This document shows, piece by piece, positions 1 to 9,598 of a stretch of 64,000 nt of DNA. The stretch covers positions 122,670 to 186,669 of the forward strand of contig JANQRZ010000007.1 of NCBI GenBank assembly GCA_028284265.1. Reading direction: 5' to 3'. Origin of the DNA: Rhodothermales bacterium. GTDB lineage: Bacteria > Bacteroidota > Rhodothermia > Rhodothermales > JANQRZ01. The position numbers and the translations under genes are program-made. The notes beneath the pieces were generated by a model. That model was not told where the DNA came from and did not search any database. It saw nothing but the letters and a program-made list of their open reading frames with translations. How positions within the stretch are numbered: position 1 is the stretch's first letter; every line of letters begins with the position of its first letter.

Positions 1-1
1 G

Positions 2-1156
2 GCGTTCCTGCTCCTGCCGGTCTCGCGGCAGCGCGTAGCCCACGCCGTAACATTCCGGGCGAGTCTGTCGGTGTTTAACCTTGCCCCGCTCGCCTTTGCC
101 GTGCCGTTCGCCGTGCGGACGGTGCGCGGGGCATCGGGTGACGCGGCGGCGGTCGGGTTTGTCGTCGGGGTGATGGCGCTGGTGGCGGTGTCGCACTTCG
201 CGGTCGTGGTGTGGAAGACACGGCTCGGGACGGCTCCGGGCGAGACCGTGGCGGTCGTCGGCGCGGCACTCGCGGGCACGATGGCGGTCGTACTCGCCCT
301 CGGCGGACTCCTCGGGCCGCAGGCGGTGCTCACCATCCTCATCGTCGCCGCCATCGCGGTGACCCTCGGAGCCTACGCCCACCGGAGCGTCGTCGAATCA
401 CTCTATCTCGACCCACCCACCCGGACGGCGGCCCCGACCGAGCGCCGGGCTACGACCGGGTTCGAGCGCCCCGGCGTGCGGGCGTTCATCGACCTAGAGT
501 GGCGGCTCATCAGACGCACCCGCTTCCCGCGTGGCATCGCCCTGAACGCCCTTGCCCTGACGCTGGCTATCTCCGTCTACGTCTTCGGCTGGAACGACGC
601 CGCGCCAACGGCCCTCCTCCTGCTGGCCTCGACGGGCACGTTTGCCATCTCCGCCGGACAGTTCGCGCTTCCGTTTGCGAGCGGGCACTACGACCGGCTG
701 CTGAGTCTGCCCGGCGCGCTCCGCGCCTTCGTCGTGGCGAAGCTGGCGATGGGGGTCGGCTCGACGCTCGTGCTGGGTGCGGTTCAGCTTGCTATCGCGC
801 TCGTGCTCGCGCCCGATGCACTGGCCGACCTCGGCGGCGCGGTGCTGTTCTGCGCAGGCGTGCTCGCGCCAGTCGCTGTGCTCGGCTCGACGCTCGGGCC
901 GAAGCCGCTCGACGTGCAGGACAAGTTCATGGGTAGCCCCCGGATTCAGTCGCTCCCGCCGCAGATTCTCCTCGCCGTGGCCGGTACGGTCGCGGTCGCC
1001 CTGTTCCTCTTCCTCGGTTCAGCGGGTGGCCTCGCTGCGACGGCGGCGGTCGGTGCCTTCGGCGTAGTCGCGCTGCCGCTGTGGGCGCACGTCATCGAGA
1101 CCCGACTGCTCCGACAGCGCCATGCCTTCGCCCTTCGCTTCCGCTCCGTGCTGTGA
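2..1156 (+). CDS. ABC transporter permease, DUF5687-like (5' end outside window)
   Basis: Membrane subunit of an ABC transporter. The frame is open to the left edge, so the true start lies upstream; a GTG at 71 is only an internal codon. The visible 384 residues are very hydrophobic, with about eight likely membrane segments. An LPVSRQRV-type stretch followed by a hydrophobic segment, and a later DLEWRLIRRTRFPR stretch, resemble the Bacteroidota DUF5687 permease family (recognised from memory, not searched). The stop codon overlaps the start of the ATPase gene (TGATG), which implies translational coupling. The substrate cannot be told from sequence. The coding call is secure; the family name is moderately sure. 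Confidence 0.8.
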   Translation, partial: AFLLLPVSRQRVAHAVTFRASLSVFNLAPLAFAVPFAVRTVRGASGDAAAVGFVVGVMALVAVSHFAVVVWKTRLGTAPGETVAVVGAALAGTMAVVLALGGLLGPQAVLTILIVAAIAVTLGAYAHRSVVESLYLDPPTRTAAPTERRATTGFERPGVRAFIDLEWRLIRRTRFPRGIALNALALTLAISVYVFGWNDAAPTALLLLASTGTFAISAGQFALPFASGHYDRLLSLPGALRAFVVAKLAMGVGSTLVLGAVQLAIALVLAPDALADLGGAVLFCAGVLAPVAVLGSTLGPKPLDVQDKFMGSPRIQSLPPQILLAVAGTVAVALFLFLGSAGGLAATAAVGAFGVVALPLWAHVIETRLLRQRHAFALRFRSVL

Positions 1157-1881
1157 TGATGCCACCTAGCTCTTTCGATATCGGTGCCACCGTCACCGCA
1201 ACCGACCTCGTCAAGCGCTACGGCGCAACGGAGGCGTTGTCCATTGACCACCTCGCTGTACTTCCGGGCGAGGCGGTCGCGCTCGTCGGCAACAACGGCG
1301 CAGGCAAGACGACGCTGCTCCGCCTCGCGCTCGACCTGATCCGCGCCACCAGCGGTCAGGTCCACATCAACGACATCGCAGTGGCTGAGAGTGACGCATG
1401 GAAGCCATCGGTCGGAGCCTTCCTCGATGCCGGGTTTCTGATCGACTACCTCCGGCCCAGCGAGTACTTCCGGCTTGTCGGCGGAGCCTACGGTCTGAGC
1501 GCTGCAGAGTCGGACGAGCGAGCGGCCCACTATGCCGACTTCTTCGGCCCGACGGTCGAGGCCGATCCGCTGATCCGCGATCTCTCGCTCGGCAATGCCG
1601 GGAAGGTCGGCATCGTCGGCGCGCTGCTGCCGGAGCCGAGCCTCGTGGTGCTCGACGAGCCGTTCGCCAACCTCGATCCGCGTGCACGTCTCCAGCTCGA
1701 GTCGATCCTCCGCTGCGAACGTGAGCGCGGCGCGACGCTCCTCGTCTCCAGCCACGACCTTGACCACGTCGTGGACGTGTGCTCCCGCGTGCTCGTCCTC
1801 GCCGACGGGCGCGTGGTGCGCGACACCCCCTCGACCGGCGATACGCTCGGCGAACTCCGGTCCTTCTTCGCTCCGGCTTAG
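1156..1881 (+). CDS. ABC transporter ATP-binding protein
   Basis: ATPase partner of the upstream permease, 241 residues. It has a Walker A motif (GNNGAGKTT), a Walker B motif with catalytic Glu (LVVLDEP) and an H-loop (SSHDLDH). The signature motif is degenerate, reading LSLGN instead of LSGGQ, which is common in exporters of this small type. I chose the ATG at 1156 because it overlaps the permease stop (TGATG) and sits just before the domain begins; an in-frame upstream start would lie inside the permease gene. It is likely an exporter of unknown substrate; a role in drug or lipid efflux would be a guess. Confidence 0.9.
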   Translation: MMPPSSFDIGATVTATDLVKRYGATEALSIDHLAVLPGEAVALVGNNGAGKTTLLRLALDLIRATSGQVHINDIAVAESDAWKPSVGAFLDAGFLIDYLRPSEYFRLVGGAYGLSAAESDERAAHYADFFGPTVEADPLIRDLSLGNAGKVGIVGALLPEPSLVVLDEPFANLDPRARLQLESILRCERERGATLLVSSHDLDHVVDVCSRVLVLADGRVVRDTPSTGDTLGELRSFFAPA

Positions 1882-1994
1882 GGCACCTCTCAGTTTGAGA
1901 CAGCCCGGTTCGGGCAGTGCATCACCGCTCTCATCTGTCGGGGTAGCACACCGCTGAGGCCAAGCCGTATCGTCCCGGCATAGTTGTTCTTCAA

Positions 1995-2022
1995 GGCGCG
2001 TGCATCACACAACGCACGCGCC
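1995..2022 (+). promoter_or_regulatory. Hairpin just before a small ORF
   Basis: A perfect 9-bp inverted repeat (GGCGCGTGC / GCACGCGCC) with a 10-base loop ends 2 bases before the ATG at 2025. There is no T-tract after it, so it is a poor terminator for the ABC operon. If transcribed, it would cover the ribosome entry site of the small ORF. Confidence 0.4.
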
Positions 2023-2024
2023 TC

Positions 2025-2150
2025 ATGGCTCACCTCTACTACCTCCCTCCCAAAGAAAAACCGCCTCGCTGGCCGCGCGCCGCAGGCATCCTCGCCGGGT
2101 TTGTGGTACTCTACGCGCTCGGCTCGATGGTGGGCCTGATTCAGCCGTAG
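2025..2150 (+). CDS. Small single-pass membrane protein (41 aa), hypothetical
   Basis: A 41-residue ORF: a proline/lysine-rich head (LPPKEKPPRWPR) followed by one hydrophobic segment of about 18 residues (AGILAGFVVLYALGSMVG) and a short tail. The layout, a charged head then a membrane anchor, looks like a real small membrane protein, not chance. It ends 10 bases before the 3' end of mutS (convergent). No clear ribosome site is seen, and a hairpin lies directly upstream. Function unknown; existence not certain. Confidence 0.45.
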   Translation: MAHLYYLPPKEKPPRWPRAAGILAGFVVLYALGSMVGLIQP

Positions 2151-2160
2151 AACTAACCCA

Positions 2161-4884
2161 TCATCGCCGGGCGAGACCCTTGAGTTCGGCGAGCGCCATG
2201 AGCGCCTCGATGGGCGTCATCCGGTCGGGGTCGAAGTCTTCTAGCCTGTCCATGATCTCGATGAGTACGGGGTCGGCGTGAGCCGCAGCAGGCAGCGCAG
2301 GTTCGGGTGGAGCCACAGACGCGGCAGAGGCCGGGCGCGTCTCGGGCAACGCGCCATCGCCTGATGGCGACGCCGTGCCTTCGGACGAAATCTCCTCGGC
2401 GACGTTGTGCGCTTCGAGGTGATGGAGCACTTCCTTCGCTCGGCGTATCACTACTTCTGGTAGCCCCGCCATGCGGGCGACCTCGATGCCGTAGGAATGG
2501 TCGGCCCCGCCGGGGACGAGCGTGCGGAGGAAGATCACCTTGCCGTCGTGCTCCTGCACCTGCACGCGGGCGTTGCGGACACGCGGCAGCCGCTCGGCGA
2601 GGGCGTTGAGCTCGTGGTAGTGCGTCGCGAAGAGGGTCCGCGCCGCGACCTCCGGCGTCTCGTGCAGATGCTCGACAATCGCCCATGCAATCGAGAGACC
2701 GTCGAACGTGGAGGTGCCACGACCGACCTCGTCGAGCAGGATGAGCGACTTCGGCGTGGCGTTGTTGAGGATGCTCGCCGTCTCGTTCATCTCGACGAGG
2801 AACGTGCTCTCCCCCGCCGCGAGGTTGTCACTCGCCCCGACGCGGGTAAAGATTTTGTCGACCACCCCGACGCGCGCCTTCGCCGCAGGGACAAACGCCC
2901 CGACCTGCGCCAGTAGCACGATCAGCCCAACCTGCCGGAGCACAACGCTCTTGCCCGCCATGTTCGGCCCGGTGATGATGAGCACTTGCTCGTCCGCGTC
3001 GAGACGGATGGAGTTGGGAATGAACGCCTCGCCTGCCGGAAGCGCCTGCTCCACGACCGGGTGCCGACCGTCGGTGATGTCCAGCACATCGCTATCGTCC
3101 ACATCGGGCCGGACGTAGCCGTGCTGCTCGGCGACCTCGGCGAGGGCGCAGAACACGTCGAGGAGGGCGAGGAACCGGGCGTTGCGCTGCACCGGCTCGA
3201 CGGCCTCGGCAACGGCCATCCGCAACTCGGCGAAAAGCTGACTCTCTAGTTCGACCATTCGTTCTTCGGCAGTCAGGATTTTCTCCTCGTATTGTTTCAA
3301 CGCAGGCGTGATGTAGCGCTCGGCGTTGACGAGGGTCTGCTTGCGGATGTAGTCGTCCGGGACCTTGTCCTTGTGCGCGTTCGTGATTTCGAGGTAGTAG
3401 CCGAAGACCTTGTTGTAGCCGATCTTGAGGCTCGGGATGCCGGTTCGGGCGCTCTCCTCCGCTTGGAGCCTCGCTAGCGTCTCCTTGCCCGACGAGGCGA
3501 TGCCACGAAGCTCGTCGAGTTCGTCGGAGAACCCCGACTTGATATAGCCGCCGCCGTCCATCTTCGCGGGCGGATCATCCACAAGCGCCGCGTCAATGCG
3601 CTCGACGAGGTCGGTGCAGAGGGTGAGGCCGTCGTGGATTTTGATGAGCGTCTCGCAGGACTCGTCGGCGAGCGCCTGCTTGAGGAGCGGAACCTGGCGG
3701 AGGGTAAGCTTCAGCGTGACGAGGTCGCGCGGCGTGGCACGCCCGGTGCAGACCTTCGCCGCGAGCCGCTCCAAATCACCGACGTGCCGCAACTCGTCGC
3801 GGAGATTTCGGCGGAGTCGACTGCCAGTGTAAAGCGCCTCGACCGCATCGAACCGTTGCTGGATTTTCTCGACCGAGCGGAGCGGGCGGACCAGCCATGC
3901 GCGCAGCATCCGCCCACCCATCGGCGTCTGCGTTCGGTCGAGAATCTGGATGAGCGACCCGTCGCGCCCGCCCTGCATAGACGAGACGAGTTCGAGGTTG
4001 CGCTTCGTCTGTGGGTCGAGCGCGATGTAATCGTCCGACTGATAGAGTTGGATGCGGCGGACGTGCGGGACGCGGCCCTTCTGCGTCTCGCCGAGGTAGT
4101 AGAGCGCCGCCCCCGCCGCGACGAGGCCGAGCCGGAGGTCTTCAACGCCGTAGCCCTTGAGCGAGTGCGTCTGGAAGTGGCGGAGCAGGGTCTCGTAGGC
4201 GAAGTCGTAGCCGAAGACCCAGTCTTCCTGCAGCGTGAGCGCGAAGTGCGCACCTCGAATGGCTTTTGCCTCTTCCTTCTGCCGCTTGTCCACGAGCAGC
4301 TCTGCCGGGGCGACGGTCAGCAGCAACTCGTCGAACCGGGCAGCGGGCACCTCAGCGACGAAAAACTCGCCGGTCGTCGCGTCCACGAAGGCAAACCCGA
4401 CGAGGCCCTTGTCCTGCCGCTCGCGACCCCAGACGGCGGCGGCGAGGTAGTGGCTCTGCTTCGGCGCGAGGAGCACGTCGCGGAACGAGACCCCCGGCGT
4501 GACGACTTCCACCACGTCGCGCTTGACGATCTTGCGGGCGTGCTTCGGGTCTTCGAGCTGCTCGCAGACGGCGACGCGGTAGCCCGCCTGCACGAGCTTC
4601 GGGAGGTGCTGGTCGAGTGCGTGATGCGGGAAGCCTGCGAGCGGCACGTCGTCCGCTGCTCCGTTCGAGCGCTTGGTGAGCGTGATGCCGAGCACATCGG
4701 AGACGATGCGGGCGTCCTCCTCAAAGGTCTCGTAGAAATCACCCATGCGGAAGAGCAGGAGCGCACCGGGGTGGCGGTCCTTGATCTTCCAGTACTGCCG
4801 CATCAGCGGCGTAGCGGCCTTCTTCCGGCGCTCTTTCTTCTCCTCCTTCGAGAGCGGGAATAGTGTCGGCGTCTCCTTAGGCAT
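2161..4884 (-). CDS. mutS: DNA mismatch repair protein MutS
   Basis: Mismatch-recognition ATPase of 907 residues, somewhat longer than the E. coli protein (about 853). The N-terminal mismatch-binding domain carries the GDFYETF motif, with the mismatch-stacking Phe at residue 50 and Glu at 52. The C-terminal ATPase has a Walker A of the GPNMAGKS form near residue 635 and a Walker B LILLDEVGRGTS near 716, followed by the helix-turn-helix dimer region. I chose the ATG at 4884: the open frame continues upstream to 5133, but that part is low-complexity and overlaps the divergent gene. It stands alone; no mutL is in the window. Confidence 0.97.
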   Translation of the reverse strand: MPKETPTLFPLSKEEKKERRKKAATPLMRQYWKIKDRHPGALLLFRMGDFYETFEEDARIVSDVLGITLTKRSNGAADDVPLAGFPHHALDQHLPKLVQAGYRVAVCEQLEDPKHARKIVKRDVVEVVTPGVSFRDVLLAPKQSHYLAAAVWGRERQDKGLVGFAFVDATTGEFFVAEVPAARFDELLLTVAPAELLVDKRQKEEAKAIRGAHFALTLQEDWVFGYDFAYETLLRHFQTHSLKGYGVEDLRLGLVAAGAALYYLGETQKGRVPHVRRIQLYQSDDYIALDPQTKRNLELVSSMQGGRDGSLIQILDRTQTPMGGRMLRAWLVRPLRSVEKIQQRFDAVEALYTGSRLRRNLRDELRHVGDLERLAAKVCTGRATPRDLVTLKLTLRQVPLLKQALADESCETLIKIHDGLTLCTDLVERIDAALVDDPPAKMDGGGYIKSGFSDELDELRGIASSGKETLARLQAEESARTGIPSLKIGYNKVFGYYLEITNAHKDKVPDDYIRKQTLVNAERYITPALKQYEEKILTAEERMVELESQLFAELRMAVAEAVEPVQRNARFLALLDVFCALAEVAEQHGYVRPDVDDSDVLDITDGRHPVVEQALPAGEAFIPNSIRLDADEQVLIITGPNMAGKSVVLRQVGLIVLLAQVGAFVPAAKARVGVVDKIFTRVGASDNLAAGESTFLVEMNETASILNNATPKSLILLDEVGRGTSTFDGLSIAWAIVEHLHETPEVAARTLFATHYHELNALAERLPRVRNARVQVQEHDGKVIFLRTLVPGGADHSYGIEVARMAGLPEVVIRRAKEVLHHLEAHNVAEEISSEGTASPSGDGALPETRPASAASVAPPEPALPAAAHADPVLIEIMDRLEDFDPDRMTPIEALMALAELKGLARR

Positions 4885-5007
4885 AGCGCGGGGCAAATGG
4901 TGTCGCAGGAAAATACACGCCCCCAGTGCCAGCGGCATGGCAGGGTTTGGTTGACGGTCTGCCGTGTGAAGGCTATGTTGATGAACCATCGACTGACGGC
5001 CTCTGCC

Positions 5008-8000
5008 ATGCGCTTCTGCTACACTTTCCTCGCCCTCGGCTGCCTCCTGCTCGTCGGCTCGGCCCGCGCCCAGACCTACGTCGAGTTCTTCGAGATCGGC
5101 GGCAACCCGACGCTCCACGGCCTCGACTACCACGACGGCTTCCTGTGGGTCGCGGTTCGCTCATCCTCCGATCCGCGCATTCTTCAGGTCGATCCGGTCG
5201 ATGGCGAAGTTCTGAGCACCGTCTCGATCAGCGCCAGTTTCACGCCGCTCGGGGTGACGTGGGACGGGACCGACTTCTGGGTGAGCGAGAGTTTTACTTC
5301 AACGCCCGAGTTGTTTCGCGTCGGCACCGACGGGAGCATCCTGGGGCAGATCGACGCGCCGAGCCAGCTATCCAACGGCCTCGCGTGGCGCGCCGACACA
5401 CTGTGGGTGGCGAACGCATTCCCCGACGACCAAGCCTCTCTCGTCGGCGTGGACACGACCGACGGGAGTGTGCTTGGCGAGATTCCGTTTCCCTCGACGC
5501 AGCCCGCCGGGATCGCCTTTCTCGGCGATGGCACGCTGTGGACCACCAACGTCGGCGACGACTCGGGCAGCGACATCGAGGTGCTCTGGAAGCTCGACCG
5601 GGCGACGGGCGCCGTACTCGATACGCTGGAGATGCCGACCGGCGCGGGCCGACCGCGTGGCCTCGCCTACGACGGGAGCCAGTTCCTCTTCGCTGTGATG
5701 GACGAGCCGGGCGGCTTCGACGACGTGATCTACAAAATCGACCTCGCCACCGACGGCACGCCCGTCTACACCGACAACGTGGACGTGCTCGACTGGGGAC
5801 TTCAGGATAATGATCTACCCGTTGGCCTGACCTTCACCATCACGAATGCGGGCGATGCCCCGCTGGAGATCAGCGAACAGACCATTTCTGGGGACGTTGG
5901 CTTCACCCTCGATGGGGATGGCGAGGCGTTCACCCTCGCTGCTGCCGCCGACACCAGTCTCGGCATTTTTGCGCTCGCTCCCGGCTACGGCCCGCTCGAG
6001 GCAACCCTCTCCTTCGCCACGAACGACGTAGCCAACGCGACGGTCGAGATTCCGCTCCGGGCGCTCGGCGTGTTCTCGAAACAACGACTCGGGTTCGCCG
6101 AGGACGCGCACGACTTCGGCGCGGTGCGGATCGAAGATCCGTATGGCGGAGGACGCAGCGAGGTGCTCTGGCCGCTCCAACTCATCAACCAAGGCAACGG
6201 CACGCTCGATGTCTCGGACCTCGTCATCGACGACGAGGCGTTCAACGTCTTCAGCGGCGACACCCCACTCAGTCTCGCCACCGCCGATACCGCCCTCATC
6301 CAGATCGCCTTCGCCCCACCTGAGGCAGTCGAGTACGAGGCCACCGTCACCGTCACCAGCAACGACTTCGAGATGGCGACCCGGACGGTAATGCTCTCTG
6401 GCGAAGGCATCGACCCGGACATTGAAGGCGGCGATGCACTCTGGACCTACGCCCTCCCGGACAACCCCGCCACTTCGTTCCAAGACAAGAAAATCTCGAC
6501 CCTGAAGTCGATGGGTGACGTAACGGGCGACGGCAAGGCGGACCTCGTGCTCGGGAGCGAGAACTACTTCGTCCTCGCGCTCAACGGCAACGGCTGGGGC
6601 ACGGCGGACACACTCTGGGCCTTCAATACTTGCTACAACAACTTCGACTGTGGTTCGGTCGGTGGCAACCTCGGCGTCTTCGAGACCGGTCTCGCTACCG
6701 GAGCAGACTTCAACCGAGACGGAGTCGGCGATGTGGTTTTTGCCGTGGACGGCGGCGGCGACCGGGTCACGGCGCTCGACGGGCGGGACGGCTCAATCAT
6801 CTGGAGCCTCGACACACCGGACGATCCGTTCCTTGCCTCCTACAACGCCGTCGCCGTCCGCTTCGACGCGACAGGCGACGGCGTGCCGGACGTGGCGACC
6901 TGTACCGGCACGGCCAGCGAAAGTCCTGACCCGTTCAACGAGCGCCGCGTCTACCTTCTCGACGGAGCCACGGGCGATGAAATCTGGCAGGCTGCCCCCG
7001 GCATACCCAACTTCATCGTCTCGCCCTTCGAGGCGGCGGGCGGGCAACAACTCGTCGCAGCGGGTGGTCGAGACGAGAACGAGGTAGCACATGTCACGGC
7101 TTACAACGCTGCAAACGGCAGCGTGGCATGGACCACCGCCCCCCAGATTGCCCCGTTCGTGATGGCGCCCTACCCGCTCACGGGCGGCGGCGAAGACCTC
7201 ATCTACGCCGGTCTCGGCAACCTCTCCGGTGGCGGCGGGCTAGCCCGTGTCGATGGCGCAACGGGCGACGAGGTATGGAGCAACTACAGCTTTGGTACTT
7301 CGGTCTGGGACGTGGTCGTGCTCGACGACATCAACGACAACGGAGCACCCGACCTCGCGCTCGGCTCCGTACTCGACAATACCTACGTCCTCGATGGGGC
7401 CACGGGCGAAGTGCTCTGGTCCACATCGCTCGGCGGACAGGTGTTCGACGTAGCCGCCGTAGCCGACGTGAACGGCGACGGCCTCGCCGAGGTGGCCGCC
7501 ACGGGCGGGGCTGGAAACGCGGTCTTGCTCTCGGGTGCCGACGGCGAAGAACTGTGGAGCTACCGGATCGGCAACGGCTCACTTGACCAGAGCGGCGAAG
7601 TGATCGTGGCTGTGCCCGATATCGACGGCAACGGCTTCCCCGAAGTCGGCGTCGCCACACGGCACGGGCGCGTCGCTCTCATTTCCAGCACGGGCGATTT
7701 CATCACTGACGTTTCCGACGAGTCGAGTCTTCCGACCTCATTCACCCTCGACCAGAACTTTCCCAACCCGTTCCGCACCCGTACTACGGTCCGCTATACT
7801 CTCGCCGAGCGCGCCGATGTGCAGCTTACGATCTACAACATGCTGGGCCAGCGCATCCGCACACTCGTGTCTGAGGAGCAGGCTGCCGGTGTCCAATCGG
7901 TCGTGTGGGATGGACATGGTACATCCGGGCGACTCGCCGCAGGGGTCTATCTCGTTCGCCTGCAGGCCGGTGCCTTCACCGAGACACGGCGGATGGTCCT

Positions 8001-8010
8001 CCTGCGGTAG
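5008..8010 (+). CDS. Secreted multi-domain beta-propeller protein with T9SS sorting domain
   Basis: Large exported protein, 1000 residues. Signal peptide at residues 1-17 (ends SARAQT). Residues about 18-270 form NHL/SMP-30-like propeller repeats (DFWVSES, DTLWVAN, GTLWTTN). Residues about 275-470 hold two immunoglobulin-like repeats of the choice-of-anchor type (ITNAGDAPLEIS; LINQGNGTLDVS). Residues about 475-900 form a PQQ/FG-GAP propeller with repeated VTGDGKADLVLGS and GATGDE(I/V)W motifs. The last 80 residues are a T9SS type A sorting domain (NFPNPF, YNMLGQ, GVYLVRL, ending MVLLR). I chose the ATG at 5008 because it begins the signal peptide. It is likely surface-attached or released; the ligand is unknown. 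Confidence 0.93.
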   Translation: MRFCYTFLALGCLLLVGSARAQTYVEFFEIGGNPTLHGLDYHDGFLWVAVRSSSDPRILQVDPVDGEVLSTVSISASFTPLGVTWDGTDFWVSESFTSTPELFRVGTDGSILGQIDAPSQLSNGLAWRADTLWVANAFPDDQASLVGVDTTDGSVLGEIPFPSTQPAGIAFLGDGTLWTTNVGDDSGSDIEVLWKLDRATGAVLDTLEMPTGAGRPRGLAYDGSQFLFAVMDEPGGFDDVIYKIDLATDGTPVYTDNVDVLDWGLQDNDLPVGLTFTITNAGDAPLEISEQTISGDVGFTLDGDGEAFTLAAAADTSLGIFALAPGYGPLEATLSFATNDVANATVEIPLRALGVFSKQRLGFAEDAHDFGAVRIEDPYGGGRSEVLWPLQLINQGNGTLDVSDLVIDDEAFNVFSGDTPLSLATADTALIQIAFAPPEAVEYEATVTVTSNDFEMATRTVMLSGEGIDPDIEGGDALWTYALPDNPATSFQDKKISTLKSMGDVTGDGKADLVLGSENYFVLALNGNGWGTADTLWAFNTCYNNFDCGSVGGNLGVFETGLATGADFNRDGVGDVVFAVDGGGDRVTALDGRDGSIIWSLDTPDDPFLASYNAVAVRFDATGDGVPDVATCTGTASESPDPFNERRVYLLDGATGDEIWQAAPGIPNFIVSPFEAAGGQQLVAAGGRDENEVAHVTAYNAANGSVAWTTAPQIAPFVMAPYPLTGGGEDLIYAGLGNLSGGGGLARVDGATGDEVWSNYSFGTSVWDVVVLDDINDNGAPDLALGSVLDNTYVLDGATGEVLWSTSLGGQVFDVAAVADVNGDGLAEVAATGGAGNAVLLSGADGEELWSYRIGNGSLDQSGEVIVAVPDIDGNGFPEVGVATRHGRVALISSTGDFITDVSDESSLPTSFTLDQNFPNPFRTRTTVRYTLAERADVQLTIYNMLGQRIRTLVSEEQAAGVQSVVWDGHGTSGRLAAGVYLVRLQAGAFTETRRMVLLR

Positions 8011-8022
8011 CAGCGCTACCTT

Positions 8023-8493
8023 TTACGCACCCTGTTCTACCTGCTTCGCCCGCTTTTCTGCTTGGCCTGTCTTCTTAGGCCGCCTTGGAAACAGGGTATA
8101 CTCAATCGTGCGCTGACGCTCGGCCGTGGCTCCCCAGATTGATCCACCTAGCGCCAGCACGCAGAGAACGGCAGCGATGAGCGCGCCGTTGCTCCAGGAG
8201 CCGAAGCGGCCCACCAAGAAAATAGCCCCCAAGAAATACGCAGAGAGTACGGTCCAGAGGAAGTAGCGGCTACGGGTGCGTAGCTGGCGGCGGAGGCGCT
8301 GTATCAAACCCAGAGCCAGCAAACTACCCACCCCGACGCCTGTGTACAGCACAGCCTTGGCGGCCCTCTCCGTAGCCTCCGGTAGGTCTTGACGAAACGT
8401 CAGCAGTTCCCGCATCGATAGAAGTATCAGCCACCCCACGCAGGGTAACAGAACGCGGGCAATTTTTCTGGGGAGTGATACGGGGTGTGACAT
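8023..8493 (-). CDS. Hypothetical membrane protein (156 aa)
   Basis: No family recognised. About four hydrophobic segments are visible: near residues 12-26, 48-63, 80-97 and 103-120. A basic, soluble tail rich in Lys, Arg and Gln (PRRPKKTGQAEKRAK) is probably cytoplasmic. It converges with the large secreted protein, with only 12 bases between stops. Reading frame and composition support a real gene; function unknown. Confidence 0.7.
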   Translation of the reverse strand: MSHPVSLPRKIARVLLPCVGWLILLSMRELLTFRQDLPEATERAAKAVLYTGVGVGSLLALGLIQRLRRQLRTRSRYFLWTVLSAYFLGAIFLVGRFGSWSNGALIAAVLCVLALGGSIWGATAERQRTIEYTLFPRRPKKTGQAEKRAKQVEQGA

Positions 8494-8594
8494 GGGGAGG
8501 CGAAGGTTCGCGGACCGTCAGCGGGGCGCTCGAAAAACAGCGGACAGGTGGAGAAAGATACCGTCTTTAGGTAGGCGTAAAATGAAGGAACGGA

Positions 8595-8951
8595 TTATGT
8601 CGAAGCCAACCGCTTCCGGTCCGCCTTCCGAAGCCCGGCCACGACGAGGCGATACGAGTCCTCGATCATCGCGTGTACGAGCGCTGTCGGAACCTCGGCA
8701 TTTAGCACGACCGTGTTCCAGTGGCGCTTGTTCATGTGATAGCCCGGCAGGATCGCGTCGTACTCCTCGCGCAGCGCGACGGCCTCTTCAGGGTCGCACT
8801 TCAGGTTGACACGCGGCGGTATATCGTCGAGACTGAGCAGAGCGAACATCTTGTCGCAAACTTTGAACACGAGCACGTCGGGACCGAAAGGCTGGTCCTC
8901 ACGGGTCTCAGGCAGGGCGAGGCAGGCGGAACGGAACTCGTCGAGATACAT
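8595..8951 (-). CDS. MmcQ/YjbR family protein
   Basis: Small protein of the MmcQ/YjbR fold (a double-wing DNA-binding-like domain whose function is unsettled). Family hallmarks seen: an N-terminal LALPETREDQPFGP stretch, the VFKVCDKMFAL strand, VNLKCDPEEA, then HMNKRHWNTV and a C-terminal DSYRLVVAGL helix. I favour the ATG at 8951 (118 aa) because the family normally starts a few residues before the LALP motif. An in-frame ATG at 9002 would add 17 residues unlike the family. It is monocistronic as far as can be seen. Confidence 0.85.
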   Translation of the reverse strand: MYLDEFRSACLALPETREDQPFGPDVLVFKVCDKMFALLSLDDIPPRVNLKCDPEEAVALREEYDAILPGYHMNKRHWNTVVLNAEVPTALVHAMIEDSYRLVVAGLRKADRKRLAST

Positions 8952-9062
8952 CGGCTGATGTACGGCGTTTGATAAGTCGAAGATACGCGGCGGCTGCGCC
9001 ATTCATACGGCAGGGGCACCCTACTGGATGCCCCTGCGCCCTACATGATATGTTTCTCGAAC

Positions 9063-9494
9063 CTAGCGCGCATCGCGCTCGGCTAGAAGCGCCCGAATGG
9101 TACCACGCACGGCCTCAGACTTTTCAAACGACTCAGACTGCCGGAGAAATCCAACGGCCCATTCGCTATTGAGCTTGGTGCAGGCAACGGCCGCGAGGCG
9201 ACGGACGCGCTCGTCGTGATGGCTCCGAAAGAGGCGCACCACATCAAACTGGGCTCCACGGACATCGAGCCGGTCGCCGTGGCGAACGATCAGTTGGAGC
9301 GCGCTGGTCTTGAGGCCGTCATGGTCCCCTGCGAGAGCGTGGACGAGGTTGTCGCTGAAGGTTGTCCAGTCGGCTTCGGCCCACGTCGGCTGCGGAGTCG
9401 GTAGCTCCGGCGTGTTGGCAACACTCGGTGCAGCGAGGACGACGGCGAGAGCGAGGGTAAAGAGGCTGTTTCGTGCAAGCATGGTCGGTTTCAT
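9063..9494 (-). CDS. Secreted HEAT-like small protein, hypothetical
   Basis: 143 residues with a signal peptide (hydrophobic residues 10-24, cut likely after PSVAN). The rest is predicted helical: ALQLIVRHGD, DVVRLFRSHHDERVRRLAAVAC and AVRGTIRALLAE, a pattern like HEAT or Armadillo helices used for protein contacts. The start is well fixed by an AAGGAGG ribosome site 8 bases before the ATG, unusual in this window, where most genes lack one. No specific function can be assigned. Confidence 0.75.
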   Translation of the reverse strand: MKPTMLARNSLFTLALAVVLAAPSVANTPELPTPQPTWAEADWTTFSDNLVHALAGDHDGLKTSALQLIVRHGDRLDVRGAQFDVVRLFRSHHDERVRRLAAVACTKLNSEWAVGFLRQSESFEKSEAVRGTIRALLAERDAR

Positions 9495-9598
9495 GGAGGG
9501 TCCCTCCTTGTGTAGCTGGTGAATGTAAAAGCCGCTACGGAGGTAGCCTTGCCCCTGTTACGGAAACTCCTGACATCTCGCCACACGGTACGGCCCGC

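Noticed and set aside
3634..4863. Long plus-strand open frame opposite mutS
   Set aside because: High GC makes long antisense frames common; the minus strand has full MutS motifs and this frame is low-complexity and Glu/Arg-rich.
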